Counted from the stretch's first letter, positions 21,490 to 33,722 are shown. The stretch is 64,000 bases of DNA from DASVHS01 sp035468985 (GCA_035468985.1 DATISF010000038.1:1-64000); one strand, 5' to 3'. Numbers and translations are program-made. Notes: generated by a model from the sequence alone, not told the origin.

Positions 21490-21557
21490 CAGTCTCCTCT
21501 TTCGGTTTTTCGCGGATTCTGCGCTGTTTACGCCGGATCGTCAAACGGTGAAAAGCG

Positions 21558-22145
21558 TCATTTCACACAATGGAACACGCGTGCCGGAAGTATGTTGCGC
21601 GGTTCGAACACCTGGCGGACGCTGCCGAAGATCGCTTCCAGGTCGCTTCGGACGCGTGCCGAGAACTGGTAAACGAGCAACGAACCGCCCGGCCGGAGCG
21701 CCTCGTGCGTGTTGCGAAGCACGGCCAGCCGCTCCTCGTTACTCATGATGCTGAAGGGGATACCGGCGATCCCGCAGTCCGCCGGGGGGAGTCCCAGCGC
21801 GTCCAGAACCTTCAGGATGTCGGCTCCGGAACGGTGGATGACCCGCAGCCGCGGATCGTCGAAACGGCGGGTCAGGATGTTTACGAACTCATCATTGATC
21901 TCGAAAACCAGCAGGGTGGCATCGCTCCGCATTCTTCGAAGAATTTCACCGCTGATCGTGCCTACGCCCGGTCCGAGCTCCACGATGACCCGCGCCTCGC
22001 TCCAGGGGATATCGCGCAGCAGATTCTCCACCAGGTAGCGTGAGCTCGGGATCATCGATCCGAGCATCCGCGGGTTCTTGAAGAAATTGCGCGCGAATGC
22101 GAGCGCCTGACCGTTGCTTTCCCTTCGTTCAAACATTCGATTCAT
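21558..22145 (-). CDS. phospholipid/rRNA-adenine-type SAM methyltransferase
   Basis: 195 aa class I methyltransferase. It opens with FARNFFKNPRMLGSMIPSSRYLVENLL, followed by SAM motif I VIVELGPGVGTISGEIL. FEINDEFVNIL holds the ribose-binding acidic residue, and GIAGIPFSIMSNEERLAVLRNTHEAL comes next. This pattern matches the PmtA-like phospholipid N-methyltransferase / KsgA-like group; the missing rRNA-specific N-(L)PF motif makes phospholipid methylation the better guess. The start ATG 22145 is 17 nt downstream of the LOG-like gene's stop. Substrate not proven. Confidence 0.7.
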   Translation of the reverse strand: MNRMFERRESNGQALAFARNFFKNPRMLGSMIPSSRYLVENLLRDIPWSEARVIVELGPGVGTISGEILRRMRSDATLLVFEINDEFVNILTRRFDDPRLRVIHRSGADILKVLDALGLPPADCGIAGIPFSIMSNEERLAVLRNTHEALRPGGSLLVYQFSARVRSDLEAIFGSVRQVFEPRNILPARVFHCVK

Positions 22146-22162
22146 CGATGGAGCTTGCCAGT

Positions 22163-23314
22163 TCAAGTTCCGAGCCTGCTGTGATTGCGGATGATGTCGG
22201 CGATCTCCTCGATCGAATCGGTGACGCGCACGAGGTTGGCGAATCCCTCCTCCGTCGCCAGTTTGAGAAGAAGTGGATACACCTTCTTGCTCCGGCCGGC
22301 GAGACCGTCGCCCGGCGGGTTCCAATACTCCGTGCCGAAGAGAATCAGCGGCGTGCGCGACCGGCGATAGGTGCGGTAGTACACCTGACAGGCGTTCTGA
22401 AAAATCTCCTGCAGCGTGCCCGCGCTCCCTTCGGCGAAGATCACTCCGCGCGACGCGACGGCGAGCAATCCCTCCTCGCGCACGCTGTTCTCGAAATACT
22501 TGGCGATGTAGGTCGCGAACACGTTCGGCTGTTCGTGTCCGTAGAACCACGTCGGCACGCCGACGCTGCGGAAGGTCTTCGCGGATGCCGGCGGCGGCAG
22601 CAACTCCTTCACGCGATACGACGCCACGAGATACCTCGGATCATCGTGAACGGGGACGACCGACAGCTCGCGCACCGCCGATTCGAGCGCGTCATCCGGA
22701 TGCGGCGCGACGTACACGCCGAGGTTCGCAGCTTCCATGATGCCGGGACCGCCGCCAGTGACGACGAGAAACCCTTCACGCGCGAGCGTACGGGCGAGCC
22801 GTGCCGCTTCGGTGTAGGCCGGAGCGCCGCGCGGGACCGAATGACCTCCCATGATTCCCACGACGCCGAGGCCCGACCACCCTTTGAGGTTGTCGTCGAG
22901 CGCGTCGGCGATCGAGAAATCGTGAATGCGGCGCGCGAGCACGTCGTCGAGATTGCAGTTGTGTGGATCGCTGTAATGCGCGTAGATGATCGCGTCCGGC
23001 GTCCTGGCGTACGACTCGGGATGCTCGGGGTCGAATCCGAGGAGAAGCTCGTCCGGCGTGTAGAGCGAGACGCGGAACGGATCGAACGGCTTGCCCGGAA
23101 TCGGCGGAATGTTCAGACATGCCACCGAGATCAGATGGACGGCAAGCCGCTCGCTCATGTGGCAGCCGATGAACATGCAGCCGCGCAGGTCGATCGCCAG
23201 GAGCTTGTCGTCGTACGGCCGGAGATCGAGTCCCTGCAGGATGACGTCGTGACTCCGCGACGGCGAAGCCAGCCACTCCTCGATCGCCGGTTGAGTATCG
23301 ATCTCGCGCGTCAT
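22163..23314 (-). CDS. LOG-family (Rossmann-fold nucleotide-binding) protein
   Basis: 383 aa. The C-terminal half has the LOG/TIGR00725-like pattern: VVGIMGGHSVPRG, VVTGGGPGIMEAANLG and VIFAEGSAGTLQEIFQNACQVYY (equivalent of PGGxGTxxE). LOG proteins are cytokinin-riboside-phosphate phosphoribohydrolases in some species; most large bacterial versions are uncharacterised. About 150 N-terminal residues (YDDKLLAIDLRGCMFIGCHM...) are an extra domain not found in the small LOG enzymes. ATG 23314 overlaps the M1 peptidase stop. Confidence 0.75.
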   Translation of the reverse strand: MTREIDTQPAIEEWLASPSRSHDVILQGLDLRPYDDKLLAIDLRGCMFIGCHMSERLAVHLISVACLNIPPIPGKPFDPFRVSLYTPDELLLGFDPEHPESYARTPDAIIYAHYSDPHNCNLDDVLARRIHDFSIADALDDNLKGWSGLGVVGIMGGHSVPRGAPAYTEAARLARTLAREGFLVVTGGGPGIMEAANLGVYVAPHPDDALESAVRELSVVPVHDDPRYLVASYRVKELLPPPASAKTFRSVGVPTWFYGHEQPNVFATYIAKYFENSVREEGLLAVASRGVIFAEGSAGTLQEIFQNACQVYYRTYRRSRTPLILFGTEYWNPPGDGLAGRSKKVYPLLLKLATEEGFANLVRVTDSIEEIADIIRNHSRLGT

Positions 23315-25341
23315 TCCATCTTCGGCATGTCCGTTCCCCAGTAGTACTGGTTGAAGAACGGCATCCAGTCCTTGCCGCCGTCGATGCGTTGCAGCAGGCG
23401 CGCCGCGTCGAGCGTCGTCAGATATCGCCACGCGAACAGATGCTGAAGATTCGCCAGCCAGCTGATGAACTTGTCGTCGCCGAGCTGCTTGTGCATCGAG
23501 GCAAGGATGTACGCGCCTTTGTCGTAGATGAGGAACGTGCGGTAGCGGAACGTATCCATGTCGTTGTTCGGAACGCGGATCCGGTTCGCCAGCGAGATGG
23601 ATGAGACCGAGCGGGCCTCGTTCGCGTTTGCCCGCCACGTCGAGATCATGGCGTTGTACGCGCCGTTTCCCTTCAGCTGCTTGATCGCCAGCGCCGACGA
23701 ATACTCTGCGAACGACTCCGTGACCCACTGCTCTTCGGCCGATCCCATCTTCACGACGTGTCCCCAGTACTGATGCGCGATCTCGTGCGCGAAGCGGTGA
23801 TTCACGCCCCGCGAAAAGAGCTGGTTGTCCTCTCCCATCAGCGGATTGAACGCTTCCTTGGTGATGAACATCGTCGCCGGCGGCGCCTGGCCGAACCCGA
23901 GCTCGTGAATCTCGATGACGTTGAACTCCTTGAACGGGAATGGCCCGAGGAACAGCTCGTAGAACTTGATCAGCTTGTAGGCGAGGTTGTTGAGCTGCTT
24001 CATGGCCCGATCGTTCGGCATCGCATACGACGCGACGCGGATCGTCGGTCCATCTTCGTATTTCTTCTCGTCGACGGCGTACTTCCCGGCCAGCACGACC
24101 GCGAACTGCACCGGCTTGTCGATGCGGTTCTCCACGACGTTGAAATCGCCCTCCTCGCCTTTGCGGATGGTCTCGCCGGGCGCAAATGCGATCCACGGTT
24201 TCTTCACCTTCACGATCGAATGGATCGTGTAGTACTGCCCGTTCAAGTCGGGCTGCGGAAACCAGGGGGAGGTGCCGAGCTCCCAGTAGCTGTCCGCGTT
24301 CGGATGGAAGAGAAAGTCGCCGTCGATCTCGTACCGGATCTGGAACGGCTCGTTCTGCGCCATCTTCTGCGGCATCCCGACCACGAGATTCTCGTGCGCG
24401 TGGACAAACGGAAGATCACGCCCGGCCGCGTCCTTCACGCTCCGGAGGTTGAACGTGCGAGGCCGCTCGCTCGTGTCGTAAATGGTCGAGTGAAGCGCGA
24501 AGTGGAAGACGCGCTGGGATCCGGTGCGAGGGGTGATCGTCTCCGTGACCGAGAGCCGGCCCTGCTCCTTGTCGTCCGAGACCAGCGTGTAGTCGATTCC
24601 GGTCAGCAGATACAGCGGCTCGGTAAAGTCGCGGCGGCTGCGCCCCACCGGCTGGTCGGAGATCGTGACCGGCCACCACATCCCGGCGAGCTCACGGTTC
24701 TCGAACATGCGGTCGCGCGTGAGCGACTCGACTGTCTCACTGCGCGCGTCGATCGTGTCGAGCGTGTAGATGATCGGATTGCCGCCGCCGGTGAATTCGG
24801 CGATGGCCACGGGAGACGACGGATGATCGAACTTCTGCAGGATGAGCAGAGGCGTCGCCGACTGCTCGCGCCGCCGCGCCATCGACTCACGATGCTTGGC
24901 CAGCGCCTCGGAGAGATTGGAACCGGCAGCGCCCTGAAGATCCGGCAGCGCGATCGCCGCGGCTCGCAGATACAACTGCTCGAAGCGTCCCTTGAGCACG
25001 GTGGCCTGACCCGCCGTCGCCACTTCGAGGTCCGAAGCTTTCTTCGCTTCGAACCTGACGATGGTGTCTTCCAGCGGATCCGCGGCGCGGTATTCGAAAC
25101 TGCCGTTCCCGGCGAAGAACAGCCCGATCGCGGCGCCCGCTGCCGTGACCGGGGCAGCGTTGCCGGATGCCAGCCGAATGGTCATGTTCGGCGAAAGCTT
25201 GATGACGACGTCTTTCACGGTCACGGCCGGCCCGGCCTGAGGTTTCTCCAGCGCATCGGCAAGAGAGGCGACGTTGTCCTGCGCGAGAACGGCAACAGCC
25301 CAGACGGATGCAGCAACGGCAACTGCGAGGAAGCGCTTCAT
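23311..25341 (-). CDS. secreted M1-family zinc metallopeptidase
   Basis: 676 aa. Signal peptide MKRFLAVAVAASVWAVAVLAQ. The zinc site is HEIAH followed by exactly 18 residues and the Glu of TESFAE, the gluzincin M1 signature. The N-terminal 400 residues are beta-rich and do not carry the canonical GxMEN exopeptidase motif, so an endopeptidase or atypical aminopeptidase activity is possible. It probably acts in the periplasm or outside. Transcribed with the LOG-like gene (ATGA overlap) and divergent from the M13 peptidase across a 213-bp gap holding a palindromic repeat. Confidence 0.88.
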   Translation of the reverse strand: MKRFLAVAVAASVWAVAVLAQDNVASLADALEKPQAGPAVTVKDVVIKLSPNMTIRLASGNAAPVTAAGAAIGLFFAGNGSFEYRAADPLEDTIVRFEAKKASDLEVATAGQATVLKGRFEQLYLRAAAIALPDLQGAAGSNLSEALAKHRESMARRREQSATPLLILQKFDHPSSPVAIAEFTGGGNPIIYTLDTIDARSETVESLTRDRMFENRELAGMWWPVTISDQPVGRSRRDFTEPLYLLTGIDYTLVSDDKEQGRLSVTETITPRTGSQRVFHFALHSTIYDTSERPRTFNLRSVKDAAGRDLPFVHAHENLVVGMPQKMAQNEPFQIRYEIDGDFLFHPNADSYWELGTSPWFPQPDLNGQYYTIHSIVKVKKPWIAFAPGETIRKGEEGDFNVVENRIDKPVQFAVVLAGKYAVDEKKYEDGPTIRVASYAMPNDRAMKQLNNLAYKLIKFYELFLGPFPFKEFNVIEIHELGFGQAPPATMFITKEAFNPLMGEDNQLFSRGVNHRFAHEIAHQYWGHVVKMGSAEEQWVTESFAEYSSALAIKQLKGNGAYNAMISTWRANANEARSVSSISLANRIRVPNNDMDTFRYRTFLIYDKGAYILASMHKQLGDDKFISWLANLQHLFAWRYLTTLDAARLLQRIDGGKDWMPFFNQYYWGTDMPKME

Positions 25342-25461
25342 GGGATCTCGCTTTCGATCGAATTTGGGCGCGAAGAACTTAGCACATCGCCGGCGAGGTC
25401 ACGTCACGGCGAACGCGCGACGCGCGGTCACGCTCGGGGAACATCCTTGCGGAACGTGTAG

Positions 25462-25538
25462 CGTCATCCTGAGCCGCGGAGACGGTGAAGGATCTCGGTT
25501 TTCGTAACCGGAGATCCCTCGCTCCGCTCAGGATGACG
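25462..25538. repeat. Family A palindromic repeat between divergent peptidase genes
   Basis: Left arm CGTCATCCTGAGCCGCGGAG, right arm CGCTCCGCTCAGGATGACG, 77 bp overall with an inner palindrome around GGATCTCGG...CGGAGATCC. It ends 16 bp before the M13 peptidase start, within the expected promoter/leader. The rest of 25342-25461 shows no feature I can support. Confidence 0.85.
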
Positions 25539-25554
25539 GCGATAAGATCCCCCT

Positions 25555-27633
25555 ATGCGACAGCTCGCAATCCTCTCTCTCTTCCTGATCCTCGCCTCCT
25601 GCGCATCGCAGCCCCGGCCCGCGGCACCTGCCACCGCGCAACCCGTCATGTCATCGACGGGCTTCGATCTGGCCAACCTCGACCGGACGGCGAGCGCCTG
25701 CACCGATTTCTACCAGTACGCGAACGGCGGCTGGATGAAGACACATCCGATTCCGCCCGGGTACTCGCGATGGGGCAACTTCTCGGTCGTCGATGCGAAC
25801 AACCTCGACAAGATGCACGCCATCCTCGAAGAGGCGGCGAAGGCGAGCGCGCCCTCCGGTTCGGATCAGCAGAAGGTCGGCGACTACTACGCGAGTTGCA
25901 TGGACGAGAAGGCGATCGAGCGGGCGGGCGTGGCTCCGATCAAGGCCGACCTCAACCGCATCGCGCAGCTGCGAACGACGACGGAGCTGCCCCAGCTGCT
26001 GGCTCGCGTGCACTCATACCGCATTCCGGCCGTGTTCCAGTTCTCCTCCACGCAGGACTTCAAGAACACGGAGCAGGTCGTCGCCAACGTCACGCAGGCC
26101 GGCCTAGGGCTCCCCGATCGCGACTACTACACGAAGGACGATCCGAAATCGAAAGAGATCCGCATCCGCTACCTGCTTCACGTCTCCGACATGCTGCAGC
26201 TCCTCGGCGACGACAAGGTCAACGCGCAGAGGGAAGCGCACAACATCATGGACCTGGAGACCGCGCTGGCGAGGGCGTCGATGACGAACGTCGAGCTGCG
26301 CGATCCCGTCGCCACGTATCACAAGCTTACGCGCGACGAGCTCCAGGCGATGACTCCGTCATTCTCCTGGCCCGAGTACTTCGCGGCCGTCGGCCTTCCG
26401 GCGGTGCAGAGCATCGTCGTCGGCCAGCCGAATTTCCTCACCGAGCTCGACCAGCTCGTCAAGACCACACCGGTCGAGACGTGGCAGGACTATCTGCGCT
26501 GGAACCTCGTGAACTACGAAGCGACGAAACTCCCGAAATCGTTCGAGGACGCGGACTTCGATTTCTATCAGCGCTATCTCACCGGGACAAAGGAGATGCT
26601 GCCGCGCTGGAAGCGCTGCACGATGGCCACCGACACCGTGCTCGGTGAGGCGCTCGGAAAACTATGGGCGCAGCGCTACTTCCCCGAATCGGCGAAAGCG
26701 CAGGCGCTGGACATGGTCCACAACCTGATGCACGCGCTGCAGGAAGACATCACCACGCTGTCGTGGATGAACCCTGAGACTCGGCAGCAGGCGCTGGCGA
26801 AGCTCCAGGCATTCGGTCTCAAGATCGGCTATCCCGAAAAGTGGCGCGACTACACGGCGATGGCCGTCTCGCACCAGCCGTATGCCACCAACAACATCGC
26901 CGCGAATGAGTTCGAGTTCCATCGCGACGCCGACAAAATCGACAAGCCGGTCGACCGCACGGAGTGGCTCATGTCGCCGCCGACGGTCAACGCTTACAAC
27001 AATCCGCCGATGAACGAGATCGTCTTCCCGGCCGGCATCCTGCAGCCGCCGTTCTACGATCCGAAAGCCGATGACGGTTACAACTACGGCGGCATGGGCG
27101 CGGTCATCGGACACGAGATCATTCACGGCTTCGACGATCAGGGCCGCCAGTTCGATCTGCACGGCAATCTCGCCGACTGGTGGACATCCGAGGACAAGCA
27201 GCGATTCCTGGAGCGCGCGAAGTGCGTGTCGGATCAGTTCAGCAGCTACACCATCAACGGCGAGCACATGACCGGCGACCTCGTCCTCGGCGAAAGCATC
27301 GCCGATCTCGGCGGCCTGCAGATCGCGTACGCCGCGTACGAGAAGTCGCTCGAAGGAAAGCCGCGCACCACGGTCGACGGCTTCACTCCCGAGCAGCGCT
27401 TCTTCCTCGGATGGGCGCAGGTGTGGGCCGAGAACGCCACGCCGGAGGTGGAACGGCTGCAGATCACCACGAATCCGCACCCGCTGTCGCGCTTCCGCGT
27501 GAACGGCCCGCTCTCGAACATGCCGGAGTTCGCGGCGGCGTTCAACTGCAAACCGTCGGATGCGATGGTGCGAGCGGACGACAAGCGGTGCAATGTGTGG
27601 GGGACGCAAACGGCGGCCGCTGCCGGTCACTGA
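25555..27633 (+). CDS. pepO: M13-family (neprilysin-like) zinc metallopeptidase, lipoprotein
   Basis: 692 aa. The signal peptide ends in a lipobox (LILASC, Cys at residue 16), so it is probably membrane anchored. The M13 features are NYYNSNPP-equivalent VNAYNNPPMNEIVFPAGILQPP, the zinc motif GHEIIHGFDDQGRQFD and the third ligand in VLGESIADLGG. It ends with the neprilysin-type MVRADDKRCNVW. Length is normal. Such enzymes cleave small peptides outside the cytoplasm. The 3' end overlaps the convergent gene by 7 nt. Confidence 0.94.
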   Translation: MRQLAILSLFLILASCASQPRPAAPATAQPVMSSTGFDLANLDRTASACTDFYQYANGGWMKTHPIPPGYSRWGNFSVVDANNLDKMHAILEEAAKASAPSGSDQQKVGDYYASCMDEKAIERAGVAPIKADLNRIAQLRTTTELPQLLARVHSYRIPAVFQFSSTQDFKNTEQVVANVTQAGLGLPDRDYYTKDDPKSKEIRIRYLLHVSDMLQLLGDDKVNAQREAHNIMDLETALARASMTNVELRDPVATYHKLTRDELQAMTPSFSWPEYFAAVGLPAVQSIVVGQPNFLTELDQLVKTTPVETWQDYLRWNLVNYEATKLPKSFEDADFDFYQRYLTGTKEMLPRWKRCTMATDTVLGEALGKLWAQRYFPESAKAQALDMVHNLMHALQEDITTLSWMNPETRQQALAKLQAFGLKIGYPEKWRDYTAMAVSHQPYATNNIAANEFEFHRDADKIDKPVDRTEWLMSPPTVNAYNNPPMNEIVFPAGILQPPFYDPKADDGYNYGGMGAVIGHEIIHGFDDQGRQFDLHGNLADWWTSEDKQRFLERAKCVSDQFSSYTINGEHMTGDLVLGESIADLGGLQIAYAAYEKSLEGKPRTTVDGFTPEQRFFLGWAQVWAENATPEVERLQITTNPHPLSRFRVNGPLSNMPEFAAAFNCKPSDAMVRADDKRCNVWGTQTAAAAGH

Positions 27634-28130
27634 CAGCGTTTTTCGCGCTCGAAGGCCGTGTCGGAAGTGAACGAGGTCTTCGTTCCCGGCGGCACCGTCT
27701 CGTAGAGCATTCGATCGAAGCGCTCGCGCCCGAACGCGCGCCGAGCTTCGCGCAACGCATGGCAAGCGTCCGCCTGTTTGCGCTCCTGAAGCGCCGAGAC
27801 CTTCGCCTTGTCGAGCGCGTCCGCCGCAGCGCGCTCTTCCTCGAGCGTGACCGCGTAGTCCGCAACGATCTCGCGAAACCGACCCCACTCCGCGAGATTC
27901 CGGAAGAGGTCGGAGCTGCGCTGCCGAACCATCTGCGGGTACACGGCCGGCATGTTGACGAGCGAGCGGACGAGCGTCTCGAAAAGCTCGGTCGGAAAGA
28001 AAAGCTCGGGATTCACATCTCCGTCGATGACGTGAACACCCTGCCTGGCCTGCGCGCGTTCCGCGGCGGTCCACTCCCATGGCCCACGCGACGCCGCCAG
28101 AAGGGAGAGCGCACACACGGTGATCGTCAT
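27627..28130 (-). CDS. hypothetical secreted protein
   Basis: 167 aa, unrecognised. The ATG 28130 overlaps the gluQRS stop (TGATG) and is followed by a hydrophobic stretch (TITVCALSLLAA), a short signal peptide. The mature part is charged and helical (VTLEEERAAADALDKAKVSALQERKQADACHALREARRAFG) and carries only two or three cysteines. An ATG at 28145 is an alternative start. Coupled to gluQRS, but no functional link is evident. Confidence 0.6.
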   Translation of the reverse strand: MTITVCALSLLAASRGPWEWTAAERAQARQGVHVIDGDVNPELFFPTELFETLVRSLVNMPAVYPQMVRQRSSDLFRNLAEWGRFREIVADYAVTLEEERAAADALDKAKVSALQERKQADACHALREARRAFGRERFDRMLYETVPPGTKTSFTSDTAFEREKRCQ

Positions 28131-29056
28131 CAGTTGTTCATGCATGACGGGGTCCTCGGAATCTTACTCACGTCGAACCGGGCCAGCGCCTGCTCGAGCA
28201 TCTGCGCAGGCGTCCCTCGGTCAACCTCGATGCCGAGAATTCGCAGGGCCAGCTGCAGAGACTCATCGCCGACTCCATGCAGTCCGTTCCGCTTGCCGAT
28301 CTTCGCACCGGCCGCGTCGACGACCAGCGGCAAGTGCGCGTACTGCGGCGTTCGATATCCGAGGGCGCGCTGCAAAGCGATCTGCCGCGCGGTTGACGAA
28401 AGAAGATCCGCCCCGCGTACGACCTGCGTCACGCCCTGCGCTTCATCGTCGACGACGACCGCGAGCTGATACGCGAACACGCCGTCGGCACGTTTGATCA
28501 CGAAGTCGCCCGTCGTCGCTGCGAGATCTTCTTCGACGTGCCCGAAGACAAGGTCGTCGAGCGCGATCACGCCCTCCCCGCGGAAGCGTACCGATCGCGC
28601 GGCGCGTCCCGGAGGCAGGCCGTTGCGGCACGTCCCGGGATAGATGCGCTCAGCCGGATCCGATTCGGCAGGCGCGGACGCCGCGCGCTGCAGCTCCGAA
28701 CGCGAGCAAACGCAGTCGAACACTTGACCTTTCTCGCGGAGCTGCCGCAAGGCGTCATCGTAGAGGTGCGTGCGCTGCGACTGGTACACCACTTCGCCAT
28801 CCCATTCGAGACCGTAGCGGCGCAGCGCATCGAGAATCTGGCGGTCCGCACCTTCGACGACGCGCGGCCGGTCGAGATCCTCCATCCGCACGAGCCACCG
28901 CCCACCCGCCGCACGCGCGAACAGCCACGACCCGGCGGCCGCCACAAGGCTGCCGTGGTGAAGGGGGCCGGTCGGTGAAGGGGCGAAACGACCGGCTGCG
29001 CCGGCCGGGGGTCGTCGGTCGTGGGTCACGTGGACATTTTCGCGCTGAGGCCCCAC
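28130..29056 (-). CDS. gluQ: glutamyl-Q tRNA(Asp) synthetase (GluQRS)
   Basis: 308 aa truncated glutamyl-tRNA synthetase that glutamylates queuosine in tRNA-Asp. It has the HIGH-type motif APSPTGPLHHGS, zinc-binding CVCSRSEL...YPGTCRNG and the KMSKS-equivalent KIGKRNG. It lacks the anticodon-binding domain, as the family does. The start is uncertain: GTG 29056 lies in a palindromic repeat (29011-29074), and GTG 29029 (VTHDRRPP) is also inside it. The conserved domain begins near GRFAPSPTG. Coupled to the small secreted protein downstream. Confidence 0.88.
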   Translation of the reverse strand: MGPQRENVHVTHDRRPPAGAAGRFAPSPTGPLHHGSLVAAAGSWLFARAAGGRWLVRMEDLDRPRVVEGADRQILDALRRYGLEWDGEVVYQSQRTHLYDDALRQLREKGQVFDCVCSRSELQRAASAPAESDPAERIYPGTCRNGLPPGRAARSVRFRGEGVIALDDLVFGHVEEDLAATTGDFVIKRADGVFAYQLAVVVDDEAQGVTQVVRGADLLSSTARQIALQRALGYRTPQYAHLPLVVDAAGAKIGKRNGLHGVGDESLQLALRILGIEVDRGTPAQMLEQALARFDVSKIPRTPSCMNN

Positions 29057-29074
29057 GACCTACGACCGCTGACC
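29011..29074. repeat. Family G inverted repeat over the gluQ start
   Basis: The plus strand carries GTCGTCGGTCGTGGGTC (29011-29027) and, inverted, GGCCCCACGACCTACGACC (29049-29067), which together can form a hairpin. It fills the space between glgP and gluQ and supplies the first codons of gluQ. Similar text (TCCTCGGTCCTCGG, TCGGTCGTCGGG) is at 40730-40769. Confidence 0.6.
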
Positions 29075-31540
<2,466 letters not shown>

Positions 31541-31687
31541 TGCGAACCTCTTGGACCAGAACCGATCATAATCTACACGGCATGGCCACTCCCAATCTGG
31601 AACTGATCCGCGCGCCGCGTGTGACAGCCGACAGGCTTGCCGGTGACACCACTAATCAATCGAGGTTGCGGTCCACCGCGCGAGCCG

Positions 31688-32472
31688 CTACCCGAAGCAC
31701 GACCGCCGCGACGACGTCGACTCCATGCCCGCGCGGGCGGATTTGCTCGAAGACGCGGTGAACCAGGCGAACGCCTTCTCTGCAACGTCCGCCGGCGTCG
31801 GTGAGGTCCGCGGAACTCTTCGAAGCGAACGTCGTAGCCCGCCGATTGAAGCCGCGAGACCATGCGCTTCGTGTTCTGGATCGGGAGCACCGTGTCTTCG
31901 GATCCATGGGAGATGAACATGCGCGGCGCGCCGTGCTGTGACGCCGGAGAGGCGAACCCCGGCGAGAACGCGATGACGTGCGAAAAGAGATCGCCGTTCG
32001 TGATCCCGAGTGAGAGTGCGTACGAGGCACCGTCGGAGAAACCGGCGATGGCAAGATGGTGCGGGTCGACGTCGTATCGATTGAACACGTGTGCGAGGGC
32101 GCCGTCGATGAAACGGACGTCGGGTCCGTAACCGGTGTGCACGAGGTCCCACGTCACGCCGCGCGAATCGGGAGCAAGGATCATGAATCCGAACTCGTCG
32201 GCGCGCGATCGATAGTTCTGGATGACGCGCTCGGCGTTGCCGCCGGCGCCATGCAGCATCAGCACGAGCGGCAGTCGCTCCGCCCGCGGCACGTAGAGCA
32301 GCGCGTCGCGACCGGTGGCCAGACCGAGCGGAAACATGCCCCCGCCACTCTCCTCCGAATGAGGATGAGGGCGGGCGGTCAGGCGGCCGGGGCCGGGCCC
32401 GTCGTCCGCTGCGGACGCGCAGCGCACGGTGGCCGCAAGCGCAATGAGGCGAAGGAGCTCGCGGCGTGTCAC
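31688..32472 (-). pseudogene. alpha/beta-hydrolase (PHB-depolymerase-like esterase), frameshifted near its C-terminus
   Basis: GTG 32472 overlaps the fahA stop. The N-terminus VTRRELLRLIALAATVRCASA looks like a Tat-type signal. The fold shows LVLMLHGAGGNAE (oxyanion), GFSDGAS (nucleophile Ser 146), SEDTVLP (Asp) and FRGPH (His 224). After FRGPH the frame turns into Arg-rich nonsense and runs on to 31573. The other frame continues as TPADVAEKAFAWFTAS and stops at 31688, which is what the family expects. A one-base loss near 31796-31806 explains this. It may be a sequencing error or a true mutation; only a few C-terminal residues are affected. Confidence 0.7.
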
Positions 32473-33722
32473 TCGCCTCTCGCCGGAAGAACGATGCCCC
32501 GGCATTCGCCGAAGCCGATGCGCGGCAGGCCGGCGCGCTCGCACCACGCGCGCATGATCACTTCGTCGCCGTCCTCGAGAAAACGGCGTTGCTCGCCGCT
32601 CGGCAGGTCGATCGGATCGGTGCCGCGCCAGGTCAGCTCGAGCAGGCATCCGCGCGATTGCTTGTCGCGGCCGGTGATCGTTCCGCTGGCCAGGAGATCG
32701 CCGGCGCACATCCGGCAGCCGTTCGACGTGTGATGGGCGATGAGCTGCGCGATCGTCCAGTACATCTCTCGGAAGCTTCCGCGGCTCAAACGCAGCGGCT
32801 CGATGTTCTCCCCGCGCATGCGCTGCGAGGCGATCGACACCTCGACCGTGATGTCGATGGCGCGATCTTCGTCGAAGTCGAGATACGGCAGCGGCGCCGG
32901 ATCGCCCTCCGGCCGCTTTGTGGTCGGAACGCGATACGGCTCGAGAGCGTCGAGCGTCACGATCCACGGCGACATCGACGTGGCGAAATTCTTCGACAGG
33001 AACGGGCCGAGGGGCTGGTACTCCCATGTCTGGATGTCGCGGGCGGACCAGTCGTTCACGAGACAGAGTCCGAAGACGTGCTGCTCCGCGTCGTGAATCG
33101 GAATCGGCTCGCCGAGATCATTCCCCCGGCCGATGATCACGCCGACTTCGATCTCGTAGTCGAGCCGCTTCGACGCACCGAATTGCGGCGGCCTTGACGA
33201 CTCATCGCGGGTCTGACCCGATGGGCGGCGGACCGGCGTCCCGCTGATGACGACCGTCGACGCGCGCCCGTGATAGCCGACCGGCAGGTACTTGTAATTC
33301 GGCAGCAGCGGATTATCGGGGCGGAACATCGACCCGACGTTGGTGGCGTGGTGAATCGACGCGTAGAAGTCGGTGTAGTCGCCGATCGAGCACGGCGTGA
33401 GCATCTCCACACTGGAGCGGGCCAGGAGATGCTTCGCGGCCTGCTCGCGCTCGGGCGCGTCTTCACGCAGGAGGTCGGTGAGTCGCGCCCTCAGGCGGGC
33501 GGTGTTCTCGCGACCGAGCGACATCAGGTCGTTGAGCGTCTCGCGCGTGCACGCGAAGTTGTTGATCAACCCGGCGTCGTGGCAGGAAAACAGATCGAGC
33601 AGCTCATCGCCGATGGCCACGCAGATGTGCCCTTCCGGCCCGCGCCGGCAGACGCCGAACGGCAGGTTCTCGATCGGAAAATCGGAATGACCGTTGGCCG
33701 ATGACACCCAACTCAAAGCCAT
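32469..33722 (-). CDS. fahA: fumarylacetoacetase
   Basis: 417 aa. Last step of tyrosine catabolism, splitting fumarylacetoacetate to fumarate and acetoacetate. Family segments are DYTDFYASIHHATNVGSMFRP (catalytic His and Asp/metal region), LPVGYHGRASTVVISG, DYEIEVGVIIGRGN (metal ligands) and LVNDWSARDIQTWEYQPLGPFLSKNF. Sits in the hppD-hmgA-unknown-fahA operon, overlapping the upstream gene by 10 nt and the esterase by 4 nt. Confidence 0.96.
   Translation of the reverse strand: MALSWVSSANGHSDFPIENLPFGVCRRGPEGHICVAIGDELLDLFSCHDAGLINNFACTRETLNDLMSLGRENTARLRARLTDLLREDAPEREQAAKHLLARSSVEMLTPCSIGDYTDFYASIHHATNVGSMFRPDNPLLPNYKYLPVGYHGRASTVVISGTPVRRPSGQTRDESSRPPQFGASKRLDYEIEVGVIIGRGNDLGEPIPIHDAEQHVFGLCLVNDWSARDIQTWEYQPLGPFLSKNFATSMSPWIVTLDALEPYRVPTTKRPEGDPAPLPYLDFDEDRAIDITVEVSIASQRMRGENIEPLRLSRGSFREMYWTIAQLIAHHTSNGCRMCAGDLLASGTITGRDKQSRGCLLELTWRGTDPIDLPSGEQRRFLEDGDEVIMRAWCERAGLPRIGFGECRGIVLPARGE

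Noticed and set aside
22146..22550. Longer N-terminus of the 21558-22145 methyltransferase
   Set aside because: It overlaps the LOG-like gene on the same strand; the conserved methyltransferase text begins at ATG 22145.
23758..25461. 567-codon plus-strand frame opposite the M1 peptidase
   Set aside because: Antisense shadow; the M1 zinc site and signal peptide on the other strand are unambiguous.
31573..31687. C-terminal Arg-rich extension of the esterase
   Set aside because: It is out-of-frame text after the frameshift and does not resemble any hydrolase C-terminus.
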